A DNA stretch of 64,000 bases from Acidovorax carolinensis (GTDB lineage Bacteria; Pseudomonadota; Gammaproteobacteria; Burkholderiales; Burkholderiaceae_C). Shown here piece after piece: positions 27,736 to 36,869 of the stretch. The notes below the pieces were generated by a model. It worked only from the letters and a program-made list of their open reading frames with translations. It had not been told where the DNA came from and made no database searches. The position numbers were made by a program, and so were the translations under genes. The stretch spans positions 3,867,501 to 3,931,500 of the forward strand of contig NZ_CP021361.1 of the NCBI RefSeq assembly GCF_002157145.1. Direction: 5' to 3'. The stretch's first letter is position 1. Each line of letters starts with the position of its first letter.

Positions 27736-28656
27736 ATGACCCAGTCCAGCACTTCTGCCCTGCACACATCCACCCTGACCTCGCTGCCCCTTCTGGCACG
27801 CGGCAAGGTGCGCGACAACTACGCCGTGGGCACCGACCGCATCCTGATGGTGGCCAGCGACCGCCTGTCGGCGTTCGACGTGATCATGGGCGAGCCTATC
27901 CCCGGCAAGGGCGAGCTGCTCACCAAAATGGCGCTGTTCTGGTTCGACAAGCTCGGCCACATCTGCCCCAACCACCTGACGGGCGACGACCCCGAAAGCG
28001 TGGTGAGCCCCGCCGAAGCGGCGCAGATCCGTGGCCGCTCGATGCTGGTGCAACGTCTGCAGCCCATTCCCGTGGAAGCCGTGGTGCGCGGCTACCTGGC
28101 CGGCAGTGGCTGGAAGGAATACCAGGCGTCGCAGTCGGTTTGCGGCGTGCCGCTGCCCGCCGGACTGACCAATGCCGCCAAGCTGCCCGAGCCCATCTAC
28201 ACGCCCGCGGCCAAGGCCGCTGCCGGCGAGCACGATGAAAACATCAGCTTCGAGCGCACGGTGGAAATGATCGGCCCCGAACTGGCCGCAAAAATCCGCG
28301 ACCTGAGCATCGCCATCTACAAGGCCGCGGCAGAGATCGCCCTGACCAAGGGCATGATCATTGCCGACACCAAGTTCGAGTTCGGCCTGGCCCCCGACGG
28401 CACGCTGGTGCTGATGGACGAAGTGCTCACGCCCGACAGCTCGCGCTACTGGCCGGTGGAAGGCTATGCCGAAGCCCTGGCCAAGGGCGAAAACCCGCCC
28501 AGCTACGACAAGCAGTTCGTGCGCGACTGGCTCGAGCAGGCCCAGGTCAACGGCAAGCCCTGGGACAAGACGCCGCCTTCGCCCCGCCTGCCGCAGGCCG
28601 TGATCGAAAAGACCGCCGCCAAATACCGCGAGGCGCTGGAGAGGCTGACCGGCTAA
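27736..28656 (+). CDS. purC: SAICAR synthase (phosphoribosylaminoimidazole-succinocarboxamide synthase)
   Basis: A 306-residue enzyme adding aspartate to CAIR in purine synthesis. N-terminal [14 protein letters not shown] and [19 protein letters not shown], then [18 protein letters not shown] and the late [12 protein letters not shown] are the conserved PurC blocks. It is the long betaproteobacterial and eukaryote-like form rather than the about 240-residue form. It is followed by a strong bidirectional terminator. purE and purK lie about 1.1 kb further on, on the same strand, after the thioredoxin-like gene. Confidence 0.96.
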   Translation: MTQSSTSALHTSTLTSLPLLARGKVRDNYAVGTDRILMVASDRLSAFDVIMGEPIPGKGELLTKMALFWFDKLGHICPNHLTGDDPESVVSPAEAAQIRGRSMLVQRLQPIPVEAVVRGYLAGSGWKEYQASQSVCGVPLPAGLTNAAKLPEPIYTPAAKAAAGEHDENISFERTVEMIGPELAAKIRDLSIAIYKAAAEIALTKGMIIADTKFEFGLAPDGTLVLMDEVLTPDSSRYWPVEGYAEALAKGENPPSYDKQFVRDWLEQAQVNGKPWDKTPPSPRLPQAVIEKTAAKYREALERLTG

Positions 28657-28687
28657 ACCGCACGCGCGATATCTCACCTCCCAAGAA

Positions 28688-28710
28688 AAAAGGCCCTGCA
28701 AGGGCCTTTT
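28688..28710. terminator. Bidirectional terminator between purC and cnoX
   Basis: AAAAGGCCCT (28688-28697), a 3-nt loop, AGGGCCTTTT (28701-28710): a 10-bp perfect stem with A-run and T-run at its ends. It can serve purC on the plus strand and the converging thioredoxin gene on the minus strand. Confidence 0.85.
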
Positions 28711-28733
28711 GCATTTTCCGAGTCGAACCGCGC

Positions 28734-29640
28734 TCAGCTGAGCACCACGCTCGACAAGCGGCGCCGGTAGGTGGCCACAACCGGGTCTTCGGGGGAATCT
28801 GGCCTTCTGCCACCTTCACCTTGGGCGGCTCGATGATTTCGAGGATGGCCACATAGGTCTTGCGGGCTGCCTCTTCGCTCCAGGCCTTGTCGCGCATCAG
28901 GATTTCGAGCAGCTCGTCCATGGCCTCCTGCCAGCGCTGCTGCGCCATCAGCCAGCGGGCGCGGGCAAAGCGCGTGTCAAAGTCGCGCTTGTTCGCGGCA
29001 ATCTTGGCATCAAATTCACCCCAGCGCTTGATCCATAAGCGCCAGAAGCTAGAAAATCAAGAGCATCCATCCAGCTCTTGAGTGCCCCGAGCTTGCGCGA
29101 TGTGGCGGCCTTGGCAATCACTGGGGCAAAGGCCACCTTGGCATCGTCCTCGCGGCCCAGCTGCAGCAGCAGCTTGACGTAATCAAAACGCGCATCGTCG
29201 TTGGCCGGATCGGTGGCCACAGCGTGCTGCAGCTTTTCAAGCGCTGTGCTGGTGTCGCCTTCGGCCAGTGCGTCCAGGGCTTCTTCTTCCTCGGCTTCTG
29301 CCACCACTTCCTCCGCGGAGGGCACATGCTTGTCGAGGAATGCGCGCACCTGGCCCTCGGGCAGCGCGCCCATGAAGCCGTCCACGGGCTGGCCGTTCAT
29401 CAGCAGCACGCAGGTGGGAATGCTGCGGATGCCGAACATGCCGGCGATCTGCTGCTCCTGGTCCGAATCGATCTTGACCAGCTTGAATCGGCCCGCGTAT
29501 TCGGTTTCGAGCTTTTCGAGGATGGGGCCCAGCGACTTGCAGGGGCCGCACCAGGGTGCCCAGAAGTCCACCAGGACGGGCACATTCATCGAGGCGGCAA
29601 CCACCTCGGCTTCAAAGTTCTCTACGGTGACGTCAATCAT
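28734..29640 (-). pseudogene. cnoX: Thioredoxin-like co-chaperone (CnoX/YbbN type), two frameshifts
   Basis: An N-terminal thioredoxin domain with WAPWCGPCK active site (about residues 28-36) is followed by an acidic linker and TPR-like helices, the layout of CnoX/YbbN, which protects proteins from oxidation and works with GroEL. As read, the first frame stops at 28948. The rest (ARARWLMAQQRWQEAMDEL) continues in another frame to about 28800, and the natural end (TYRRRLSSVVLS) is in a third frame, stopping at 28734. The total length of 907 nt equals 303 codons minus two bases. One shift lies inside a palindromic-repeat copy (29019-29058), the other in a C5 run at 28791-28795. Possibly sequencing errors; otherwise the gene is broken. 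Confidence 0.75.
29019..29058. repeat. Palindromic repeat, copy 6, inside cnoX
   Basis: CCAGCGCTTGATCCATAAGCG, then CCAGAAGCTA: close to the copy at 63490-63558. It encodes the region between TPR helices, and the reading frame changes within or next to it. Confidence 0.55.
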
Positions 29641-29731
29641 GATGGTGTGGGGCCTTGGGGCCTGTGAAGCGGTTTTCGCGCTATTTTGGCCCATCGAAAC
29701 GGCCCCACGCCATGAAGGGAAGCGCAAAAAG

Positions 29732-29737
29732 TAAAAT
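29732..29737 (+). promoter_or_regulatory. Putative -10 box of purE-purK
   Basis: TAAAAT followed by CGCGGGTT, 60 bp before the purE start. No clear -35 box. The GC-rich discriminator resembles that after the tkt and purC boxes and would suit stringent control, which is inference. Confidence 0.35.
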
Positions 29738-29797
29738 CGCGGGTTCCACCTACAGCGGTGCAGCGGGCGCAGCCCGCGGTCCGGCACCTCCAACACC

Positions 29798-30292
29798 ATG
29801 AAACCCATCCAGATCGGCGTGGTCATGGGTTCCAGCAGCGACTGGGACACCATGCAGCATGCAGTGCAGATTCTTGAACAGTTCGGCATCGCCCATGAGG
29901 CCCGCGTGGTCTCGGCCCACCGCATGCCCGATGACATGTTTGCCTATGCCGAAGCCGCTGCGGGCCGGGGCCTGAAGGCCATCATCGCCGGGGCCGGGGG
30001 CGCTGCCCACCTGCCCGGCATGATCGCCGCCAAGACGCCCGTGCCCGTGCTGGGTGTGCCCGTGGCCAGCCGCCACCTGCAGGGCGTGGACTCGCTGCAC
30101 TCCATCGTGCAGATGCCCAAGGGCATTCCCGTGGCCACGTTTGCCATTGGTACGGCCGGCGCCGCCAATGCCGCGCTGTTTGCCGTAGCGCTGCTGGCCA
30201 ACGAAAGCCCCGAACTGCGCCAGCGGCTCGATGCCTTCCGCGCCGAGCAGACGGAAGTGGCGCGCAACATGACCTTGCCGCCTGCCGCATGA
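29798..30292 (+). CDS. purE: N5-carboxyaminoimidazole ribonucleotide mutase
   Basis: A 164-residue PurE class I enzyme converting N5-CAIR to [16 protein letters not shown] (residues 8-19), VSAHRMPD (38-45) and [11 protein letters not shown] are the active-site segments. It overlaps purK by 4 bp (ATGA), so the two are translationally coupled. The last seven codons are past the family core, consistent with beta-type PurE. Confidence 0.96.
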   Translation: MKPIQIGVVMGSSSDWDTMQHAVQILEQFGIAHEARVVSAHRMPDDMFAYAEAAAGRGLKAIIAGAGGAAHLPGMIAAKTPVPVLGVPVASRHLQGVDSLHSIVQMPKGIPVATFAIGTAGAANAALFAVALLANESPELRQRLDAFRAEQTEVARNMTLPPAA

Positions 30293-31458
30293 CCGACTCT
30301 GCCAAGCCACTTTTGCCGGGTAGCACGCTGGGCGTGCTCGGCGGCGGCCAGCTGGGCCGCATGTTTGTGCACCAGGCGCAGGCCATGGGCTACTTCACCG
30401 CCGTGCTCGATGCCGACCCCACCAGCCCGGCCGGGCTGGTGAGCCACCACCACATCCAGACCGGCTATGAAGACCCGCAAGGCCTGGCCGAACTGGCCCG
30501 CGTGGCCGATGCGGTGACCACCGAGTTCGAGAACGTGCCCGCCGCCGCGCTGGCTGCATTGGCCGCGCGGCTCCCCGTATCGCCCGCCGCCAGCGCGGTC
30601 TCAGTGGCGCAAGACCGGGCCCGCGAAAAGGCCCACTTTGTGGCCTGTGGCGTGCCCTGCGCGCCCTATGCCGTGATCGAAACGGCCGAACAACTGGCCG
30701 CTGTTGCGCCCGATCTGCTGCCGGGTATTCTGAAAACCGCCCGCATGGGCTACGACGGCAAGGGCCAGGTCCGCGTCAAGACCGCCGCCGAACTGGCCGC
30801 CGCCTGGGCGTCGGTGGGCAAGGTGCCTTGCGTGCTCGAAAAGATGCTTCCGCTGGCACTGGAATGCTCGGTGATCGTGGCGCGGGGCCACGATGGCGCC
30901 ACCGTGCACCTGCCGGTGCAGCGCAACCTGCACCGCGAAGGCATCCTGGCCGTGACGGAGGTTTTTGAGCAAAATCTGCCTCCAGCGCTTATCCAGCAAG
31001 CGGTAGCAGCTGCAATTTCAATAGCAAATGGCCTGCATTACGTGGGCGTGCTGTGCGTGGAATTCTTTGTGCTGCAGGACGGCAGCCTGGTGGTGAACGA
31101 GATCGCCCCGCGCCCGCACAACAGCGGCCACTACAGCCAGAACGCCTGCGACGTGTCGCAGTTCGAGCTGCAGGTGCGCACCCTGGCCCGCCTGCCGCTG
31201 ACGCAGCCGCGCCAGCACAGCCCCGCCGTCATGCTCAACCTGCTGGGCGACCTGTGGTTTGCGCACGGCGATGCCGAGCAGACGCCTCCCTGGGCGCAGG
31301 TGCTGGCCCTGCCCGGCGCGCATCTGCACCTGTATGGCAAGCGCGAGGCCAAGCGCGGCCGCAAGATGGGCCACCTCAATGTCACCGGCCCTACGCCAGA
31401 GGCGGCCCGCGCCACGGCCTTGCAGGCCGCAGCCTTGCTGGGCATCGCGGCGTTTTGA
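30289..31458 (+). CDS. purK: N5-carboxyaminoimidazole ribonucleotide synthase
   Basis: A 389-residue ATP-grasp enzyme that carboxylates AIR with bicarbonate. [11 protein letters not shown] marks the N-terminal domain, GYDGKGQ the ATP-grasp glycine-rich loop, and [14 protein letters not shown] the metal- and nucleotide-binding region. Residues about 225-247 ([18 protein letters not shown]) are encoded by a full copy of the palindromic repeat, without changing length or the local pattern. sua5 follows after 2 bp. Confidence 0.96.
   Translation: MTDSAKPLLPGSTLGVLGGGQLGRMFVHQAQAMGYFTAVLDADPTSPAGLVSHHHIQTGYEDPQGLAELARVADAVTTEFENVPAAALAALAARLPVSPAASAVSVAQDRAREKAHFVACGVPCAPYAVIETAEQLAAVAPDLLPGILKTARMGYDGKGQVRVKTAAELAAAWASVGKVPCVLEKMLPLALECSVIVARGHDGATVHLPVQRNLHREGILAVTEVFEQNLPPALIQQAVAAAISIANGLHYVGVLCVEFFVLQDGSLVVNEIAPRPHNSGHYSQNACDVSQFELQVRTLARLPLTQPRQHSPAVMLNLLGDLWFAHGDAEQTPPWAQVLALPGAHLHLYGKREAKRGRKMGHLNVTGPTPEAARATALQAAALLGIAAF
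30962..31028. repeat. Palindromic repeat, copy 7, full length, in frame inside purK
   Basis: The most complete coding copy. TTTTTGAGCAAAATCTGCC, CCAGCGCTTATCCAGCAAGC, GTAGCAGCTGC, then AATTTCAATAGCAAAT. The intergenic copy at 63490-63558 matches it over nearly the whole length. It contains no stop codon in the purK frame. Confidence 0.65.
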
Positions 31459-31460
31459 CC

Positions 31461-32477
31461 ATGATCCTGGACGGCACCCAGCCCGACTCCATCGCTGCCG
31501 CCGCGCGGGCCGTGCGCAGCGGCGCGCTGCTGGGCCTGCCCACCGAAACCGTCTATGGCCTGGCGGCCGACGCCAGCAGCGACGCGGCCGTGGCGCAGAT
31601 CTTTGCCGCCAAGGGCCGCCCGAGCGACCATCCGCTGATCGTGCATGTGGCCGACGCCTCGGGCATTGCGCACTTTGCCAGTGAGGTGCCCGGCTTTGCA
31701 CAAAAGCTGGTCGATGCCTTCTGGCCCGGCCCGCTCACCCTCATCCTGCCGCGCCGGCCTGGCGTGGCCACGGCCGCGACCGGCGGCCAGGACAGCGTGG
31801 GCCTGCGCTGCCCGGCCCACCCGGTGGCCCACGCACTGCTGGTGGCCTGCGCAGCGCCGGGCCATAGCGCCGATCAGGGTGGCCCGCCCGTGTGGGGCGT
31901 GGCCGCGCCCAGCGCCAACCGCTTTGGCCGCGTGAGCCCCACCACCGCCCGGCACGTGCAGGACGAGCTGGGCGCCGACCTGCTGGTGCTCGATGGCGGG
32001 CCCTGCGATGTGGGCATTGAAAGCACCATCGTGGACTGCACGCGCGGCGTGCCCGTGCTGCTGCGGCCGGGCGCCATCACGCGGGCGCAGATTGCGGCCG
32101 CCTGCGGCATGCAACCGCTATCGAAAGAAGAGCTACCCGCACTTACCCCGCGGGCCTCGGGCACACTGGAGGCCCACTATGCCCCCGCCGCCAAGGTGCG
32201 CCTGATGGACGCCAAGGCGCTGCAGACCGCGCTGGACCTGCTGGGCGCCGACGCCGCCCACATCGCCGTCTATGCCCGCAGCGCACTGCGCACGCGCTCG
32301 TCCCGGCTGGTCATGCGCCGCATGCCCGACGACGCCACCGCCACCGCCCAGCAGCTTTTTGCCGTGCTGCGTGGCTTTGACGACCAGGCCGTGAAACTGA
32401 TCTGGATCGAGACCCCGCCCGCCACCCCCGAATGGGAAGGCGTGCGCGACCGGCTGCAGAGGGCAGCCGCGGCCTGA
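31461..32477 (+). CDS. Threonylcarbamoyl-AMP synthase, Sua5 type
   Basis: A 338-residue enzyme of tRNA t6A37 synthesis. It has an N-terminal YrdC domain (LPTETVYGLAAD, FAAKGRPSDHPLIVH, APSANRFGRVSPTTA) and a C-terminal Sua5 domain, hence longer than E. coli TsaC. It makes threonylcarbamoyl-AMP from threonine, bicarbonate and ATP. The start at 31461 is 2 bp after purK. tsaB (36870-37603), whose partner complex uses this product, is also in the window. A short stretch near 32114-32147 resembles one arm of the palindromic repeat. Confidence 0.93.
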   Translation: MILDGTQPDSIAAAARAVRSGALLGLPTETVYGLAADASSDAAVAQIFAAKGRPSDHPLIVHVADASGIAHFASEVPGFAQKLVDAFWPGPLTLILPRRPGVATAATGGQDSVGLRCPAHPVAHALLVACAAPGHSADQGGPPVWGVAAPSANRFGRVSPTTARHVQDELGADLLVLDGGPCDVGIESTIVDCTRGVPVLLRPGAITRAQIAAACGMQPLSKEELPALTPRASGTLEAHYAPAAKVRLMDAKALQTALDLLGADAAHIAVYARSALRTRSSRLVMRRMPDDATATAQQLFAVLRGFDDQAVKLIWIETPPATPEWEGVRDRLQRAAAA

Positions 32478-32555
32478 GCCGGCTTGCCTGCCTGCTTGCT
32501 TTACATGCGCGGGCTGTGCGTCGTTAAACTAACCCCCACTTTTCTGGAGAAATAC

Positions 32556-33509
32556 ATGGCAACAAATTGGATGCGCCGCACCGTGATGGTCGCCGCATGT
32601 GCGACGGCAGCGTTGCTCGCGGCCTGTGGTTCGAGCACCATCGAATCGGCACTGACACCCGACCGCTTCATTGCCTTTGGCGATGCCTTCAGCGATGTGG
32701 GGCAAAAAGGTCCGCGCTACACCGTCAACGACGGCTCCGTCAACAACTGGACGCAGCAACTGGCGTCGCGCTACGGCAAGACGATCACACCCGCAGCATC
32801 GGGCGGCCTGAGCTATGCCACGGGCAATGCGCGCATCACCATCAAGCCCGACGTGGCCGGCGATGCCACCACGCTCACCGTCACCGAGCAGATCGACCGC
32901 TTTCTGGCGGGCGGCAGCTTTGGCGCCAACGACGTGGTGTTCGTCAACGCCGGGACCAGCGATGTGATCGCTGGCGTGGCGGCTGTGCGCGCCGGCACGC
33001 TCTCTAAAGACGACATGTTGGCAGAGACCCGCAAAGCCGGCCAGCAGCTGGCAACGCAGGTGCGCCGCCTCGTCACGTCGGGTGCGAAATATGTGGTGGT
33101 GATGGGCACCTACGACATGACCAAGTCCGTCTGGGCCACCGCCATCAACGAGGCAAGCCTGCTCCACGATGCCAGCACCAGCTTCAACACCGGCCTGTCG
33201 GTGGGCATCGTCGATCTGGGCGCGAATGTGCTCTCTATCGATGCGGCCTACTACGTCAACCTGTACACCAACGCTCCGGGCTCCTACGGGTTTGACAACG
33301 CCAAGACGCCGGTGTGCACTTCGGTGGATGCGGGCAACGGCATTGGCATCGGCACCGGCCAGGTCAACTCGGCCTTGTGCACTGCCGCCACCTTGCTCCC
33401 CGGCGCCAACCAGAACAAGTATGTGTTTGCCGACGCGGTCTACCTCACGCCATCGGCCCACCGCCAGCTGGGCGACTACGCTTACGACCGGCTGCGGGCC
33501 CGCTGGTAA
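32556..33509 (+). CDS. SGNH/GDSL-hydrolase-like lipoprotein with altered catalytic residues
   Basis: A 317-residue predicted lipoprotein (lipobox LAAC, C24) with the fold signatures of the SGNH/GDSL esterase family. The ATG at 32556 has GGAG 9 nt upstream. The block I motif, normally GDSLSD, is GDAFSD, so the nucleophile Ser is Ala44. In block V the usual DxxH is DAVY (D293, Y296), with a later His302. Block III has FVNAGTSDV instead of GGND-like sequence. It may thus have lost esterase activity and act as a binding or structural outer-membrane protein. A strong terminator follows. Its ligand is unknown. Confidence 0.75.
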   Translation: MATNWMRRTVMVAACATAALLAACGSSTIESALTPDRFIAFGDAFSDVGQKGPRYTVNDGSVNNWTQQLASRYGKTITPAASGGLSYATGNARITIKPDVAGDATTLTVTEQIDRFLAGGSFGANDVVFVNAGTSDVIAGVAAVRAGTLSKDDMLAETRKAGQQLATQVRRLVTSGAKYVVVMGTYDMTKSVWATAINEASLLHDASTSFNTGLSVGIVDLGANVLSIDAAYYVNLYTNAPGSYGFDNAKTPVCTSVDAGNGIGIGTGQVNSALCTAATLLPGANQNKYVFADAVYLTPSAHRQLGDYAYDRLRARW

Positions 33510-33528
33510 GCCGCCCGGCGCACAATCC

Positions 33529-33554
33529 AAAAGCCGACCTGATGGTCGGCTTTT
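33529..33554. terminator. Bidirectional terminator between SGNH protein and lipase genes
   Basis: AAAAGCCGACC (33529-33539), 4-nt loop, GGTCGGCTTTT (33544-33554), followed by two more T. Serves the plus-strand gene and, read on the minus strand, the converging lipase gene. Confidence 0.85.
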
Positions 33555-33577
33555 TTCATGCGCGCAGGGAGCGCCGC

Positions 33578-34885
33578 TTATTTGACGGCATCGAACACCG
33601 CCCGTGCCTGCGCGTGGCAAAACGGCGGCTCGTAGGTGCCGTGGTAGTTGCCGTAATACGTGGCAAACGCCGCCGAGGCCGGATCGGTGGGTGCCTTGCC
33701 GGCAGTGCCGTACGTGGCCTGCACCTGGGGATCGACATCGACAGAGGCCACGTTGGTCAGGCCACGGCTGTCAAAGTCGGCCTTCATGGCCTGCTGGTGG
33801 ATGGCCGGCGGCACCGTGGGGTCGCCCGCGCCACCGCACAGCAGCACGCGCGCCCTGGGGTTCCATCCCAGCAGGTCGTTCTTCCTGGCGGCCAGAAACA
33901 GCGGGTTGCTGCCACCGGCCTGGGCCGCAGCCAGAAATTCGGGCTGGAACAGGAGGTCACGCGCCTGATTGGGCGTAACGCCGGGCCCCCCGGGCAATGC
34001 GCCCGACGAGACCAGCGTGGTGGTGGTGAGCGTCGGGCTGGGCAGCAAGGTTTCGATATAGCCCGAATAGGGCAATTTGAACGCCGTCTTGACGTCGGTG
34101 TAGACGTTGCCATACACCTTTTGCCACGAGGTCACCAGATACGGCACGAAGAACTGCACCCCGGCAATCGCATCGGGCGCCCGCAGCTGGCCTGACAGGT
34201 TGTAGGGCCCGGCCAGGTGGGCACCGGCCACCACGTTGAACTCCCCGGCATGGTCGCGCTCTGCCGCCCGGTGGGCGGCCATGGACGCATGCCCACCCTG
34301 CGAATAGCCGGCGAACATCACCTTGCCCGACAGGTTGGCGCCCACGCTGGGCGCAGCCGCCCGCGCGGCGCGGATGGAGTCCAGCACCGCCGTGGCTTCG
34401 GAGTCCGCATGCAGATAGGGGTGGTAGGCGTAGGCAGACTTGGCAAAACCAAGGTAGTCGGTGGCCACCACGGTGTAACCCTGGGCGGCGTACATCGCGG
34501 CGAGCAAAAAGGTTTCGCCGTCTTGCGGATTGGCCAGCGTGCGGGGCTTTTGCACATCGGAGCCCTTGGCATACGCCACCAGCGCTGACGCGCCGGTGCA
34601 ACTGCCCGCCGGCACCAGCATGACGCCCGAGGCATTGGTGCTTTCGTCGTCCTTGACGCCGACCGTGGTGTAGTTGAGCGCCACCACCTTCACATCACAC
34701 TTTGCTTTGCCGCTGATCGCCTGCAGGCCGCTGCCCGCCGTTGCGGCATCGATCTGCGCGGCGGTCAGCGTGGTCAGCGTGGCGGGCGGGTCCAGCAACG
34801 CGCCCCGTTGCGGGCCATCCGAGCCCCCGCAGGCGACCAGCAACACCGCAGCTGCGGCAACACAGGAAAGGCGGAAATACGTCAT
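33578..34885 (-). CDS. Secreted lipase-like alpha/beta hydrolase (lipoprotein)
   Basis: A 435-residue exported protein. Signal peptide with lipobox LLVAC (C19). The nucleophile elbow is GYSQGG (S195). A late CGGAGDPTVPP supplies the acid residue and NYHGTYEPP likely the catalytic His, as in the secretory lipase family. The ATG at 34885 (MTYFRLSC) is chosen; the longer frame has no signal-like start. Substrates are probably short- to medium-chain esters or triglycerides, by family. It stands alone, converging on the SGNH gene. Confidence 0.82.
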   Translation of the reverse strand: MTYFRLSCVAAAAVLLVACGGSDGPQRGALLDPPATLTTLTAAQIDAATAGSGLQAISGKAKCDVKVVALNYTTVGVKDDESTNASGVMLVPAGSCTGASALVAYAKGSDVQKPRTLANPQDGETFLLAAMYAAQGYTVVATDYLGFAKSAYAYHPYLHADSEATAVLDSIRAARAAAPSVGANLSGKVMFAGYSQGGHASMAAHRAAERDHAGEFNVVAGAHLAGPYNLSGQLRAPDAIAGVQFFVPYLVTSWQKVYGNVYTDVKTAFKLPYSGYIETLLPSPTLTTTTLVSSGALPGGPGVTPNQARDLLFQPEFLAAAQAGGSNPLFLAARKNDLLGWNPRARVLLCGGAGDPTVPPAIHQQAMKADFDSRGLTNVASVDVDPQVQATYGTAGKAPTDPASAAFATYYGNYHGTYEPPFCHAQARAVFDAVK

Positions 34886-34984
34886 GGAGCGACCCCTTGG
34901 AGCGGTGAAGAGCGTCGCATCGTGCGCGCGCGCCGGACTACCCGGCACTAGGGATTACGAGGGCACGCCCGGGCCACCTGACGC

Positions 34985-35290
34985 CTAGGAGACAGGGCCT
35001 CCCCCGGGATCCGCGCCGTTCTTCGCCCCACCCCGGCGGCCATAGCGCAGCTTCATGACCAGGATGGTGCCCGCCAGCGCCAGCGTGACGGCATTGGCCG
35101 CAACGATGGGCCAGGCGGCCAGCGCCACGCCGTAAGCCAGCCACAGCGCCACGCCCAGCGTGAAAGTGCCGTACATGCTCAGCGAGATGCCGCTGACGTC
35201 GCGCGTGCGAAAAGTGTGCAGCGCCTGGGGCAAAAAACTGCAGGTGGTCAGCGTCGCGGCCAGGTAGCCGATGAGGTCGTGAAGAGCCAT
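34985..35290 (-). CDS. SemiSWEET family transporter
   Basis: A 101-residue protein with three membrane helices, the size of a bacterial SemiSWEET. Marks are LTTCSFLPQALHTFRTRDVSGIS (PQ-loop), WLAYG in helix 2, and PIVAANAVTLALAG in helix 3. SemiSWEETs dimerise to form a sugar uniporter of the inner membrane. The C-terminal 17 residues are polar and Gly-rich. It is separated from dacB by 20 bp on the same strand and may be co-transcribed. Confidence 0.85.
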   Translation of the reverse strand: MALHDLIGYLAATLTTCSFLPQALHTFRTRDVSGISLSMYGTFTLGVALWLAYGVALAAWPIVAANAVTLALAGTILVMKLRYGRRGGAKNGADPGGGPVS

Positions 35291-35310
35291 GGTGTGTTGT
35301 GCATCCGGGG

Positions 35311-36764
35311 CTATTGATCGCGCGCGGTCCAGTCCACCAGCGCATCAAGCACGGGCCGCGCTGCGCCCGCCTGCGGGTGGTTGACGAGGGCCACCAGCAC
35401 GTAGCGGCGGCCGCTGGCGGCGTGCACATAACCGGCGACGGCCATCACGTCGCGCAGGCTGCCGGTCTTGAGGTGGGCGGCACCGGCGCGGCTCTGGCTG
35501 GGGCGCAGCGTGCCGTCCACGCCGGCAATCGGCAGGGACGACACCAGCTCGGGCATCACCGGCGACTGCCAGGCCAGCTGCAGCATGCGCGCCAGGGCCT
35601 GCGCGCTGATGCGTGCCTCGCGGCTCAGGCCTGCGCCGTTGTCGGGGGCGGGTGGCTCGGCATCGCCCAGGCGGGCCTGCCACCACTGGCGCAATGCAGC
35701 GCGCGCACCGTCGAACGTGGCCGCGCCGTCTTTGCGCAACGCCAGCGTGAGAAACAGCTGCTGCGCCATCACGTTGTTGCTGTATTTGTTCACATCGCGC
35801 ACCACCTCGGCCAGCGCGGGCGATGTGGCACTGAAGGCCGGCTTGAGCCGCGCAGGCACCGCACCATCGCGCACGGTGCCCGTGAGCTTGCCGCCCAGTT
35901 CGCGCCACATGCCTTCCACCGCGCGGGCCGCAAACCCCTTCGGATCGGGAAACGCCGCCGCCCACACGCGCTCGCCACAGCGGGCCGGATAGACGCCCTG
36001 GAACACGGTGCGCGCCGGGTCTGACAGCTCGGCACGCACGGCGGCGCGCCAATCGCCACATTCGGCGCCCGGCGCCGCCAGCGGCACCGTGGCCTGGCGC
36101 TGCACGCCAGCAAGCGGCGGGTCGTACTGGATGCGTGCCAGCCCGGCGGCGGCATCGGGCACAAAGGTCATGACCACCGCGTTGTAGTTCAGCAGCAAGG
36201 CATCGGGCGCCGCGTTGTAGGGGCGCAGCGGCTCGCCGTCGAAGCGGGCGGCATCGTGCTCGGGCACGTCAAAGGCAGTGCGGTCCAGCACGATGTCGCC
36301 CACGATGACCTGGATGCCCTGGCCCTGCAGGCGGCGCAGCAGCAGCCACAGGCGCTCCATCACCAGCTTGGGATCGCCCTGCCCCTGGATATAAACGTTG
36401 CCCTGGAGGCTGCCGCCCTGCACCTGGCCGTCCACATACACGGGCGTGCTCCAGGTGTAGGCGGGGCCGAGCAGGTCGAGCGCCGCATAGGTGGTCACGA
36501 GCTTCATGACCGAAGCCGGGTTCATGGACGCCTGGGGGCGGTGCGCCAGACGCGGTGCCTGGCGGCCGCCCTGCGCATCCACCACCAGCACCGACAGGGC
36601 GTCCCTGGGCAGGCGGGCACGCACCAGCGCCGCCTCCACCTCGGCGGGCAGCGGCCCTGTTGCCTGCGCCCGGGCAGCCCCACCACGGTGAGCAGGCACA
36701 CAAACCACCAGAGACGCCACCAGCGCAGGGTTGCTGCGCGGCAGCCTAAAGGAACAAACATCAT
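35311..36764 (-). CDS. dacB: D-alanyl-D-alanine carboxypeptidase/endopeptidase (PBP4 family), frameshift in signal region
   Basis: Penicillin-binding protein of the peptidase S13 (DacB) family. Motifs: SVMK (SxxK nucleophile), YSNN (SxN) and KTGS. It trims peptidoglycan peptides in the periplasm. In the main frame the protein extends to 36861, but no signal peptide is seen. The -1 frame at 36764 encodes an ideal one (MMFVPLGCRA, RWWRLWWFVCLLTVVGLPG) that joins the main frame at AQATGPLPAEVEAAL if one base is missing in the CCCGGG run near 36672-36677. The repaired length is 485 codons (1454 nt + 1). I report the repaired extent. Main-frame coding covers roughly 35311-36675. Confidence 0.8.
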
Positions 36765-36833
36765 CGGCCAAGTCTATCGCCGGGCGAATTGGGCATGTCG
36801 GCGGCGAATCCAGCATCCCGCTGGCGCGCCCCT

Positions 36834-36839
36834 GATAAT
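36834..36839 (+). promoter_or_regulatory. Putative extended -10 box of tsaB
   Basis: TGATAAT pattern (GATAAT at 36834-36839) about 31 bp before the tsaB start. No -35 box is evident. Confidence 0.3.
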
Positions 36840-36869
36840 TGCACCCCGAACCCAGACCCACCCGGCCCC

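Noticed and set aside
32114..32147. Possible further repeat copy inside sua5
   Set aside because: Only a CTATCGAAAGAAGAGCTACC-like stretch; both palindrome arms are lacking, so it was not counted.
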